Part shown: positions 52,619 through 60,375 of the stretch, piece by piece
Position numbering within the stretch: the stretch's first letter is position 1
Layout of the letters: each line of letters begins with the position of its first letter
NCBI GenBank assembly: GCA_002344215.1
Contig: DDSV01000023.1
Coordinates: forward strand, 62,001-126,000
Direction: 5' to 3'
DNA from: Akkermansiaceae bacterium UBA2381
GTDB lineage: Bacteria > Verrucomicrobiota > Verrucomicrobiia > Verrucomicrobiales > DEV007
Length of the DNA stretch: 64,000 bases
Notes under the pieces: model-generated
Seen by the model: the letters and a program-made list of their open reading frames with translations, nothing else
The model's database searches: none
What the model was told of the DNA's origin: nothing
Made by a program: the position numbers and the translations under genes

Positions 52619-52716
52619 GTTTAGCGGGTTATCGGTTCCTGGAGCGAACAAGGTTGGCTGGAATGCTTAACCCCCTTGTTCGGGAGGCGATAATGAGCCG
52701 GCTCAATAAGTTCCTG

Positions 52717-52795
52717 TGTAGCTGGCCTCTGTGAGGCCGGATTGAATGTTCAACATTCGAGTTCGCCCAATCCGGGGTCAAAGACCCCGGCTACA
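52717..52795. repeat. Paired TGTAG palindromes
   Basis: The element reads TGTAGC, then a 6-bp stem with a 3-base loop (GGCCTC-tgt-GAGGCC), then GG-ATTG, a central palindrome GAATGTTcAACATTC (52744-52758), then CAAT-CC, a second hairpin (GGGGTC-aaa-GACCCC) and GCTACA. Read from either end both arms have the form TGTAGC-YGG-stem-CCGG-ATTG. The stems differ, but each pairs perfectly. It lies 100 bp after the hydrolase gene and 25 bp before the end of the convergent SYLF gene. Confidence 0.7.
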
Positions 52796-52819
52796 TTCAA
52801 TCTGCCTCTCTTCTTTCTC

Positions 52820-53530
52820 TCAATTCCCCCGTTTCCCTGAGTAAGTCTCGATCACATTGATGAGGTGCAGACCGGTCGGAGTCGGGCGGATCGCCGGGTC
52901 GAAGAGGATGTCGTTCATCGTCCGGCGGTAGTAGAGATCATTGTTCTTTTCAGCGGGAATGATTCCGCCTCCTTTGAAGGCGGCGCCGGCGAAGAGTCCG
53001 CCCGCATTTGAATAGACGAGGATGGGTGACTTGATCGTCATTGTATCGACGTTGGCATTTTCACCGGCGGGCCCGGCAGTGGCCGCGACATCAACTCCGA
53101 CGTTGATACTGCCTCCGAGGAGCGGCTTCAGCGCGCTTTCGTTCATCAGGAGAAAGATGAGGTCGGTTTCCTGGGCTCCAATCTGAAGGCCGTAGCTCCC
53201 CTCCGCAGAGGAGATGAAGGCCGGAGCACTCCAGGTTCCGGTTTGCTGGTTGCGAATGAGGGCGACTCCGTTCCCTGCCTCACCGCCCACGATGAGGCCG
53301 GCTTTGAATTTGTGCAGGATGATAATCCCGTGAGCGCGGGAAATGAGATCCGCTGGGATGCGTTTGTCCGGTTCCGCCTGCATCTCGATGAAACGTTCGG
53401 CCGCACGACGGATGCGGATGTCCAGTTTCTCCGCTGACTTTTCGAATGGGCCGGCGGAGACGAAACCTCTGGTGCTGGTGAGGACCATCAACACGAGGGC
53501 GGCGTTGCGAAGGGAGGAAGCGATATTCAT
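52820..53530 (-). CDS. SYLF-domain (DUF500/Ysc84) lipid-binding protein
   Basis: A 236-residue exported protein with the signal peptide MNIASSLRNAALVLMVLTS (start at 53530). The mature part is a SYLF domain: ISRAHGIIILHKFKAGLIVGGEAGNGVAL, SSAEGSYGLQIGAQETDLIFLLM, and SNAGGLFAGAAFKGGGIIPAEK. SYLF proteins bind phosphoinositides in eukaryotes; bacterial ones are lipid-binding proteins of the cell envelope. It is divergent from the gene at 53695 across a gap that holds an inverted repeat. Confidence 0.88.
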   Translation of the reverse strand: MNIASSLRNAALVLMVLTSTRGFVSAGPFEKSAEKLDIRIRRAAERFIEMQAEPDKRIPADLISRAHGIIILHKFKAGLIVGGEAGNGVALIRNQQTGTWSAPAFISSAEGSYGLQIGAQETDLIFLLMNESALKPLLGGSINVGVDVAATAGPAGENANVDTMTIKSPILVYSNAGGLFAGAAFKGGGIIPAEKNNDLYYRRTMNDILFDPAIRPTPTGLHLINVIETYSGKRGN

Positions 53531-53569
53531 GGAGGGAGGGGGAGGGTTCAGGATCTCTTTCAAGGGGGA

Positions 53570-53594
53570 AATCCGTTCTACTACTGAACGGATT
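53570..53594. promoter_or_regulatory. Inverted repeat between divergent genes
   Basis: AATCCGTT (53570-53577) and AACGGATT (53587-53594) form an 8-bp inverted repeat with a 9-base spacer, followed by the half site GGATTATCCGT. It lies 40 bp before the SYLF start on the minus strand and 100 bp before the next gene. It may be an operator for both genes. Confidence 0.45.
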
Positions 53595-53694
53595 ATCCGT
53601 AAAAATTATTAGTTAATCAAATTAAAGTAAATACGAAATTGATTGCAATTATGATAATTGAGTCTCATGATGACTACAACAAGACACCCTGCCT

Positions 53695-54405
53695 ATGAAA
53701 ACGCTCCCTTTTGTCTGGCTCATTGTGATGACTTCCAGTGGCCTTTTTGCCAATTCCCTGGAGCAGGTGGCGCGAACCCAGGAGAGAACCCTGAACGACC
53801 TTATTCGTGAACTTCCGGTGCTCTCGATCTCACGGGAGACAGAACTCCGCAGGCTGAGCGCGATACAGGAGCTGCTCTATCTTCACGAGTTGAGAATGCG
53901 GGGCGAGGGACTTCCGCCGGAGATGGCGTCGGCCTTTTCTGAGAATTACACCGCAATTCTTTCGGCTCTCGTCGAGGATCGCATCACGGAAGACTTCGGC
54001 CGTGAGCTCCTCTCGATCCATCGCCAGTTACTGGAGCGAACTCATCTCTGGATGGGCAAGAAGATTCGCGATGAGCATTATCCCGCCGAGCTGCTGGAGA
54101 ATCTCGCCTTCTTTCTCAGCGATCTTCAAGACAAGGCGGCTCCGCTTCTTGAGGTCCCTCCCGCAGTGAGGACTCCGGTAGTCAATGGATACCAGGCCTG
54201 GGTCGGTGAGCTACTTGCCTGGGGATGTGAGTGCGGAAACCTCAGCCCCGGGGACCTTTCACACATTCGGGTGAAAACCGATGAGCTGGAGCGTTTCGAG
54301 GGCTACTACAAGGCGGACGGCGTCATGCAGCCCTACGAGCGGGAACAGCTCCATGGACGCTTTCTTAATCTCACCCGCGAAACGATCGAGATTCTGGGCC
54401 GGTGA
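53695..54405 (+). CDS. Exported protein of unknown function
   Basis: A 236-residue protein with a signal peptide (MKTLPFVWLIVMTSSGLFA). The rest is mostly helical, with acidic and Leu-rich helices (TELRRLSAIQELLYLHELRMRG and ENLAFFLSDLQDKA) and a GCECGNL motif near residue 180. An AT-rich promoter region (TATGAT/GATAAT near 53648-53660) lies before it. No family recognised. It is convergent with the small exported gene at 54433. Confidence 0.6.
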   Translation: MKTLPFVWLIVMTSSGLFANSLEQVARTQERTLNDLIRELPVLSISRETELRRLSAIQELLYLHELRMRGEGLPPEMASAFSENYTAILSALVEDRITEDFGRELLSIHRQLLERTHLWMGKKIRDEHYPAELLENLAFFLSDLQDKAAPLLEVPPAVRTPVVNGYQAWVGELLAWGCECGNLSPGDLSHIRVKTDELERFEGYYKADGVMQPYEREQLHGRFLNLTRETIEILGR

Positions 54406-54432
54406 TCCGGCAGTCTCAGGTTCAGGAGAGGA

Positions 54433-54726
54433 TTATTTGACGGCACGCTTGTAGTTGCCGTCCATCGTCACCCGGAGTCCGAACTCCTTGCGCCCCTCCG
54501 TCTGGGCATCAAAGGGGGCCGACCACAAAACCTCCCAGTGTTCAGGAGCTCCGAGCCCTCCTTTTTTGAAAAGGATCTGGGAGATGTAAACGGTTGCGTC
54601 GAGGCCGCGGGCCACAAGGTCCGCCTGCGCGATGGTGGCGGCATCCGCAGCACTTAGGGCGGGAGCGGCCGCGAGAGGAGAGAGCAGCGAACAGAACAGG
54701 AGGGCGGCGAGAATGAGCGATTTCAT
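54433..54726 (-). CDS. Small exported PepSY-like protein
   Basis: A 97-residue exported protein with a signal peptide (MKSLILAALLFCSLLSPLAAA). The mature part, PALSAADAATIAQADLVARGL and ...EHWEVLWSAPFDA...GRKEFGLRVTMDGNYKRA, recalls a PepSY-type propeptide fold (an Ala-rich helix followed by WxVxw..p and a final beta strand). The match is loose. It is convergent with the gene at 53695 and divergent from the aldo/keto reductase. Confidence 0.5.
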   Translation of the reverse strand: MKSLILAALLFCSLLSPLAAAPALSAADAATIAQADLVARGLDATVYISQILFKKGGLGAPEHWEVLWSAPFDAQTEGRKEFGLRVTMDGNYKRAVK

Positions 54727-54858
54727 AGGGGAAGAGAGGCTGGCACTGTGTCCCAGAGTAATGCGACACCCCCGAATTCGTCAACGAACATGATAACCAC
54801 CGCGAAAAGATTTTCGGGGGCTTGATTCCGGGGGCAAGGCTCGGTATGTCTTCGGGAT

Positions 54859-55848
54859 ATGAGTGAAATTCCCGAAAGCTTCGTGACCGCCGATGGAGGT
54901 CATTTCCCCTCAGTCGGACTGGGAACCTGGAAGATCCCCGATGCGGTCCTCCCCGACCTGATTCCAGCGGCGGTCGACCTCGGCTACCGGCACTTCGATT
55001 GCGCCTGTGACTATGGAAATGAGCAGGCCGTCGGAGCGGGCTTGAAAAAAGCGATCGCATCAGGAGCCTGTCAGCGGGACGACCTCTGGATCACCTCGAA
55101 GCTCTGGAACACCTATCACCATCCCGATCACGTTCGCGCCGCCTGCGAGAAAAATCTCTCCGACCTGGGGCTCGACGAACTCGATCTTTATCTGATCCAT
55201 TTCCCTGTCACTCTCGCGCACGTACCCATCGAAAAGCGTTATCCTCCCGGCTGGTTTTTCGATCCGGAGGCCGAGAACCCGGCCATGAAACCGGCCAGAG
55301 TACCGGTCGCCGATACCTGGGGCGCGATGGAGGGCCTCGTCGAGGCAGGGCTCGTGAAGCGAATCGGGGTCTGCAACTTCGGCACGGCTCTCATTCGCGA
55401 TCTGCAATCCTATGCACGGATCCAGCCTTCAGTCCTGCAGGTTGAGATGCACCCCTACCTGACCCAGCAGCGACTTCTGCGTTTTTGTCAGGAGGAAAAG
55501 ATCGTCGTGACCGCCTTTTCTCCTTTCGGCGCAAGTTCCTACGTGCCGCTGAACATGGCCGGGGCCAACGAGTCCGTCCTCGACGATCCCGAAGTGATTT
55601 CCATCGCCGGGGCGAAGGGCAAATCCCCCGGCCAGATCGTCCTGAGATGGGCGGTGCAACGCGGCACCGTGACCATTCCGAAGACCTCGACCGTCGCCCA
55701 CCTCAAAGACAACATCGAGATCTTCGACTTCGACTTGAGTGATGCGGAAATGACCCGGATCGACCGGCTCGATCGCAACCGGCGCTTTAATGATCCGGCT
55801 GAATTCGGCGAGGCCGCCTTTAACACCTTTTATCCGATATTTGATTAA
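54859..55848 (+). CDS. Aldo/keto reductase
   Basis: A 329-residue NADPH-dependent aldo/keto reductase of the AKR2/D-xylose reductase type. The catalytic tetrad is Asp47, Tyr52 (FDCACDYGNE), Lys81 (ITSKLWN) and His114 (YLIHFP). The cofactor loop VTIPKTSTVAHLKDN is present. The relatives reduce aldoses such as xylose or related sugars. It is convergent with the MFS transporter and overlaps its 3' end by 4 bp. Confidence 0.9.
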   Translation: MSEIPESFVTADGGHFPSVGLGTWKIPDAVLPDLIPAAVDLGYRHFDCACDYGNEQAVGAGLKKAIASGACQRDDLWITSKLWNTYHHPDHVRAACEKNLSDLGLDELDLYLIHFPVTLAHVPIEKRYPPGWFFDPEAENPAMKPARVPVADTWGAMEGLVEAGLVKRIGVCNFGTALIRDLQSYARIQPSVLQVEMHPYLTQQRLLRFCQEEKIVVTAFSPFGASSYVPLNMAGANESVLDDPEVISIAGAKGKSPGQIVLRWAVQRGTVTIPKTSTVAHLKDNIEIFDFDLSDAEMTRIDRLDRNRRFNDPAEFGEAAFNTFYPIFD

Positions 55849-57152
55849 GCGGCCTCCTCCATCCTGTCCTCGGCGTTGAACCCGAGGCAGAATAGACCCG
55901 AGAGCACAAATGCGACCGCGCAGAAGATCAGTCCCTCGCTCCAGTCACCATTGCGATCGAGGGATCTGATCACGACGGGCAGCACCCAGATGCCGATGGC
56001 GGCACCCATGTTGCCCCACATGTTCGCCCAGCCGAAAAGCGGCGGGGTGTGTTTGCCGCACATCTCCTGAAGCCCCGCCCAGAGCGCGGGCAAACCGAAG
56101 TCGGTGGAGAAGGCGGCCATGCCGAAGGCGACCATGAGCGCCCAGGGGTTGTCGAGGGTCATCGCGATCACAAAAAAGATCGCCGCGAGAAATCGTGACC
56201 CTGCCAGAGGGATGATGCGCCCGAGGCGGACGCCCCACTTTCGCAGACAGGCATCGGTGAAAAATCCTCCGACGATGAGCCCGAGTATCCCGATGGAGAG
56301 GGCGAGGGTGTTGATCGTTTCGGCCAGTGACTTCTCGACGCCCTTCACCTCGATGAGATATTTTGAAAGCGAAACCGCGAGGAAGGCCCAGCCCAGGTTG
56401 GTGAAAAACTGCGCCCCCGAATTCATCCAGAGGCTGCGATGGGTCAGGGCGATGCGCCAGGGGAAGACGTAGCTTTTGTTCCCCCCGGTTGATGTCTCAA
56501 GGGGACGTCCCGCATTGAGGAGAGCCAACTCGGCCGGATTGACCGAGGGATGATCCTTCGGCTGTTCGCGGAAGACTCTCCAGAAAAAGAGGGCGAAGAC
56601 AACCCCGGCGGCTCCATAGATCCAGCCTGCCCAGCGCCAGTCTCCGAACCCGACGATGACGGTCACGGTCAGCCAGGGTGCAATTGCTCCGCCAACCCGA
56701 CCTCCCAGGGAAACGACACTGCTGGTGAAACCCCGCTTCGACCACTCCGACCACCGGGCGAGGAGTCCGCTGCTGATCGGGTAGGCTCCCGCTTCGGCGA
56801 GGCCGCAGCCGACCCGGGCGAGGAGCAGAGAGATCGCACCCGTCGCAAATCCGGTCAGCACAGTGAAGGTCGACCAGAGCACGATGTAAACCGACATCAG
56901 CGACCTCGCCCCGAAGCGGACCGCGAGATATCCCGCTGGCAACTGGCCCAGGGCGTAGGCGGCGAAGAAGGCGCCCTTGATCCATCCGTCCATCACCGGG
57001 TCGAGGGGGATGTCCTCCTTGAACGAATCCGAGTTCATGATCGCCGCCATACAGATGCGGTCGAGATACATGAGAAAGGCCGCGGCGGTGGTGGCGGCAA
57101 GAATCCAGTGGCGGACGGCAGTGGGGCGTTCGGTCATGCGGGTAGGCGGCAT
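55845..57152 (-). CDS. MFS transporter of the anion:cation symporter (hexuronate) class
   Basis: A 435-residue protein with 12 transmembrane helices. YLDRICMAAIMNS near the N-terminus and the GAYALGQLPAGYLAVRFGARSLMS loop are typical of the ACS family (ExuT/GudP), which takes up hexuronates, glucarate or related acids. The WSEWSKRGFTSSVVSLGGRVGGAIAPWL segment also fits. It faces the aldo/keto reductase, which could act on the same sugars. The start ATG lies in MPPTRMTERP; an alternative is the ATG six codons later. Confidence 0.87.
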   Translation of the reverse strand: MPPTRMTERPTAVRHWILAATTAAAFLMYLDRICMAAIMNSDSFKEDIPLDPVMDGWIKGAFFAAYALGQLPAGYLAVRFGARSLMSVYIVLWSTFTVLTGFATGAISLLLARVGCGLAEAGAYPISSGLLARWSEWSKRGFTSSVVSLGGRVGGAIAPWLTVTVIVGFGDWRWAGWIYGAAGVVFALFFWRVFREQPKDHPSVNPAELALLNAGRPLETSTGGNKSYVFPWRIALTHRSLWMNSGAQFFTNLGWAFLAVSLSKYLIEVKGVEKSLAETINTLALSIGILGLIVGGFFTDACLRKWGVRLGRIIPLAGSRFLAAIFFVIAMTLDNPWALMVAFGMAAFSTDFGLPALWAGLQEMCGKHTPPLFGWANMWGNMGAAIGIWVLPVVIRSLDRNGDWSEGLIFCAVAFVLSGLFCLGFNAEDRMEEAA

Positions 57153-57331
57153 CGTGACGCTTTTGGCTCCCGGGGGTCAACCATGATTCCCCGGAAAGGA
57201 TGGCGTCATTGGGGGGATTGGACGGCTGACCCTGCGTCATGGAACGAGGCGAGATCGGACCCACCGTAATCTGCCTCGGCATTTGTGACCCCGTAAGAAA
57301 ATGCTACAGGTGAATTCCCGCGAAATTCTCA

Positions 57332-58219
57332 ATGAAATCCCCAGTCCTCTCCGCCCTGCTCCTCACCGCCTCCCTCACCACAGCCTCCGCCCAGCCTTCC
57401 GTCCCGGAACTCCAGAAGCTGGGTGGCAAAATCCGGGAGGAGAAAGGCCTCGTCGTCGAACTCACGGTCGACACTGACACCTTCACCGAGGCCGACTACC
57501 GGCTGATCGGCCAATGCACCAGCCTGAAAAAACTCACCCTGAACGGCAAAACGTTGACCGACATCACCCTGCCGATGCTGGCCGGACTCACTGACTTGGA
57601 GGAACTGAGCACCAATCAATCGACCCTCAGCGACGAGGGTTACCGGCACTTCGCCGCCCTGCAGAATTTGAAGGTGCTGCACCTCTGGCATCCCTCGTGG
57701 GGTTTGGAAACCTTCACCGGATCGGGCATCGCCCATCTCAAGTCCCTGCCCAAACTGGAGCGCCTGACCTTTGCCGGATCCACCGCCGGAGATGAGGCGC
57801 TCTCCGCCGTTGGCGAACTCACCCAGCTTAAATCCTTCCAGACCTGGCACAGTGCCCAGACCCAGGCGGGCAATCTCGCCCTGACAAAACTGCCGAATCT
57901 CACCTCCCTGAAAATCGGTCAACGCCTGCCAAAGGGGGGATCCGCCTCTCCGCCCAGTTTCGATGGGTCGACCATTCCTACGCTGGCGAAGATTTCGGCT
58001 TTGGAGACCCTGGAGCTCTTCGAGGCCCGGCTCACCTTCGACGATCTCACGCCCTTGAAGGGCCTGCCCAAGCTTAAGAAGTTGAGCATTCACACGACCG
58101 ATATCCCCGAAGCGGATGTCGAAATGCTGCGCGGTTTCCTGTCCGGCGTTGAGATCGTCTTCAAACCCCTGACGGCGGAGGACGAGGCGGCCACGCTGGT
58201 GAAAAAGCTGAAACTGTAG
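57332..58219 (+). CDS. Exported leucine-rich-repeat protein
   Basis: A 295-residue protein with a signal peptide (MKSPVLSALLLTASLTTASA). The rest is built of leucine-rich-repeat units such as CTSLKKLTLNGKTLTD, LTDLEELSTNQSTLSDEG and LQNLKVLHLWHPSWGLE, about 24 residues long each. LRR proteins of this kind are frequent in Planctomycetes and Verrucomicrobia and may mediate protein contacts at the cell surface. No further function can be read. Confidence 0.75.
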   Translation: MKSPVLSALLLTASLTTASAQPSVPELQKLGGKIREEKGLVVELTVDTDTFTEADYRLIGQCTSLKKLTLNGKTLTDITLPMLAGLTDLEELSTNQSTLSDEGYRHFAALQNLKVLHLWHPSWGLETFTGSGIAHLKSLPKLERLTFAGSTAGDEALSAVGELTQLKSFQTWHSAQTQAGNLALTKLPNLTSLKIGQRLPKGGSASPPSFDGSTIPTLAKISALETLELFEARLTFDDLTPLKGLPKLKKLSIHTTDIPEADVEMLRGFLSGVEIVFKPLTAEDEAATLVKKLKL

Positions 58220-58238
58220 CCTTCGGAGGAGCGTTGGC

Positions 58239-58273
58239 CAGACAGGGTGGTGCCCCGGAGTTGACCCTGTCTG
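58239..58273. other. Perfect 10-bp hairpin between genes
   Basis: CAGACAGGGT (58239-58248) pairs with ACCCTGTCTG (58264-58273) around a 15-base loop. It begins 20 bp after the LRR gene stop and ends 48 bp before the next gene. No T-run follows, so it is either a terminator-like hairpin that needs another factor or an RNA structure. It may protect or end the LRR transcript. Confidence 0.5.
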
Positions 58274-58321
58274 TGATGCATCATTGACGCGAGACTTTCC
58301 AAATTGTAAAACGGGCACCCT

Positions 58322-59194
58322 ATGAATCGACGCCATTTCCTCGGAACGACTTTTGCCTCCACCTTTGTGTTTCCGTCCTTTGCGCTGGAGGCGGACAATC
58401 CCTATCGCAAGAACATCGGGATTCAGCTCTACACCCTGCGGAATCAAATCAAGGAAGACCTCGCCGGAACGATCAAGGCCGTGGCCGCCGCCGGATATCG
58501 TCAGGTCGAACCCTACGGCTTTCCCGATGAGACGGCGCTCAATCTGATCAAGGCGGCACGCGACAACGGGATGGAGGCCAACTCATCGCACTTCGCCTGG
58601 GAGTCAGTGACCGACCCCGGGAAGGAGGGCGTAATGCCTTTTGCGGAAGTTCTGCAACAAGCGAAGGACGCTGGCCTTTCCCACCTTGTCATTCCCTTCC
58701 TGCACGGGAACACTCGCGAAACTCTTGACGGCTACAAACTCATCGCGGAGCGCTGTAATGCGGGAGCGGCTCTGGCGAAGGAGGCCGGGATCCAGCTCGC
58801 CTATCACAACCACCAGTTTGAATTCCAGCCTCTCGCGGACGGGAAGTCGGGCTTTGATATTTTCATGGCGGAGTTCTCGCCGGAGATGAAATTCGAGCTC
58901 GATGTCTTCTGGGTGAAGGTCGGAGGAATCGAACCGGTCGATCTCCTCGGCAAACTCAAGGGACGCGTTTCGCAGGTTCATCTCAAAGACCTAAAGGCCG
59001 GGCTTACCCTGCCGGAATTCGGTAAATTACCCGACGATGCTTTTAAGGAACTCGGCAATGGAATCATCCCGATGGAGCCCGTCATCGAGGCATCCGCCGC
59101 CGCCGGTGTCGCTCATGCTCACGTCGAACAGGATCAGTCGCCCGATCCGCTGGCGAGTATTGGAACAAGCATGAAGTACCTGAAGGCGCTGTGA
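58322..59194 (+). CDS. Exported TIM-barrel sugar phosphate isomerase/epimerase-like protein
   Basis: A 290-residue protein of the xylose-isomerase-like TIM-barrel superfamily. It starts with MNRRHFLGTTFAS, a Tat-like signal (two Arg residues), so it is probably exported in folded form. The barrel shows IGIQLYTLRNQIKEDL, LAYHNHQFEFQPL, and VSQVHLKDLKAG, with the metal-binding Glu and His residues expected of sugar epimerases. The family handles many sugar substrates and a signal peptide suggests action outside the cytosol, which is common for such proteins in Verrucomicrobia. Confidence 0.82.
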   Translation: MNRRHFLGTTFASTFVFPSFALEADNPYRKNIGIQLYTLRNQIKEDLAGTIKAVAAAGYRQVEPYGFPDETALNLIKAARDNGMEANSSHFAWESVTDPGKEGVMPFAEVLQQAKDAGLSHLVIPFLHGNTRETLDGYKLIAERCNAGAALAKEAGIQLAYHNHQFEFQPLADGKSGFDIFMAEFSPEMKFELDVFWVKVGGIEPVDLLGKLKGRVSQVHLKDLKAGLTLPEFGKLPDDAFKELGNGIIPMEPVIEASAAAGVAHAHVEQDQSPDPLASIGTSMKYLKAL

Positions 59195-59207
59195 GTTCCT
59201 CCGCCTC

Positions 59208-60143
59208 TCACGGAACCGCCCACGGGATCCAGCCCGCTCTCAGCACCGCCAGTAACAAGGTCACGACGACGGCGGCTATGAGGGTGGAATAGAGCACTGC
59301 CGCTGCGGCAAAGCGGTGGTCGGCTTTGAACTCGTGAGCGAGTAGGGCGGTATTGACGGCCGTGGGAGCAGCCGCTCCGAGGATGAGGATGGCGGCGGTT
59401 TCTCCCTCGAATCCGAAGACCCTCGTCAGCCCGGTCGCGACGAGCGGACCACCGAGGAGGCGGATGATGAGTGTGATCCCGAGATTGCCGCGCGGTGGAG
59501 GCGGATTGGTTTTCGACAACTGCACCCCGAGGGTGAGCAGGGCAAAGGCGACGAGAGAGTCCGCCAGATAGTTGAGCGGGGTCCACACAAAGATGACCTC
59601 CTCAAGGGGGTTGTCGAAGGCGCGGAGGATGAGGGCGGTGAGGATGGCGTAGGGTGAGGGTTGCTTCAGGATGGGAAGGAGCCAGCCCTTACGTTCGCTG
59701 CTCCCCGCATTGGCGAGAAAAACGCCGAGAGAAAACCCCGTCAGATTCATCGTCGCGAGGACAAAGACCTGAATGACCGCTCCGAGTTCCGAAAAGGCGA
59801 GAGCCATCAGAGGAATGCCCCAGTTCCCGCAGTTGTAGATCATCGTGCTCAGCTTCATCGCGTAGCGTTCACCCGGAGGTTGGCGGCGGATCGCGCAGAC
59901 GATCCAACTGATCGCTCCCATCGAGAGGATGACGGAGACGGTGAAGGCAACGACCTTGAGTCCGATTACTCCCGAAAGGTTGGAGGTAGAGAGACGAACA
60001 AGGATGAAGGCGGGAACAAATAGATAGAGGTTCAGTTTGACCAGCGTCTTCAAGTCAAAGGCAAAGAGCCGGTCCAAGCCCCATCCCAACCCAATGAGAA
60101 TGAGGATGGGCAGGCAGACGTCGACAAAGATCTGAAAGAGCAT
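59208..60143 (-). CDS. AEC-family transporter
   Basis: A 311-residue membrane protein of the auxin efflux carrier (AEC) family with ten predicted helices. The start ILIGLGWGLDRLF and the later IPLMALAFSELGAVIQVF...LILGAAAPTAVNTALLAHEF match the family, which includes bacterial malate and other carboxylate exporters. The start ATG gives MLFQIFVDVCLPIL. It is convergent with the TIM-barrel gene and separated from the large cytochrome-like gene by 230 bp holding a TGTAG element. Confidence 0.83.
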   Translation of the reverse strand: MLFQIFVDVCLPILILIGLGWGLDRLFAFDLKTLVKLNLYLFVPAFILVRLSTSNLSGVIGLKVVAFTVSVILSMGAISWIVCAIRRQPPGERYAMKLSTMIYNCGNWGIPLMALAFSELGAVIQVFVLATMNLTGFSLGVFLANAGSSERKGWLLPILKQPSPYAILTALILRAFDNPLEEVIFVWTPLNYLADSLVAFALLTLGVQLSKTNPPPPRGNLGITLIIRLLGGPLVATGLTRVFGFEGETAAILILGAAAPTAVNTALLAHEFKADHRFAAAAVLYSTLIAAVVVTLLLAVLRAGWIPWAVP

Positions 60144-60198
60144 GCGAAGGGATCATTCACTTTCGTGGCGCGGGGAGCAATCGGGAATCACGGGCAAA

Positions 60199-60222
60199 TT
60201 GTAGCTGGCCTCTGTGAGGCCG
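60199..60222. repeat. Single TGTAG hairpin
   Basis: The 24 bases match the first arm of the element at 52717 exactly, including TGTAGC, GGCCTC-tgt-GAGGCC and the closing GG. Only one arm is present here; the continuation is TTGTCC instead of ATTG. It lies between the AEC gene and the CxxCH gene, 55 bp from the AEC start codon. Confidence 0.65.
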
Positions 60223-60375
60223 GTTGTCCACCCAGGTATCAGCCGGTGATTCCCGGGGAACCGGTTCTGAGTGCGGGAGTGACGGTTATAGCCGCTTTGT
60301 TCGAGGCTTGCGTAGGCTCCGTCATCAAAGGCTGAAGCCCTCACTCCAACGGGGGTGTAATCCCATCGATATCAT

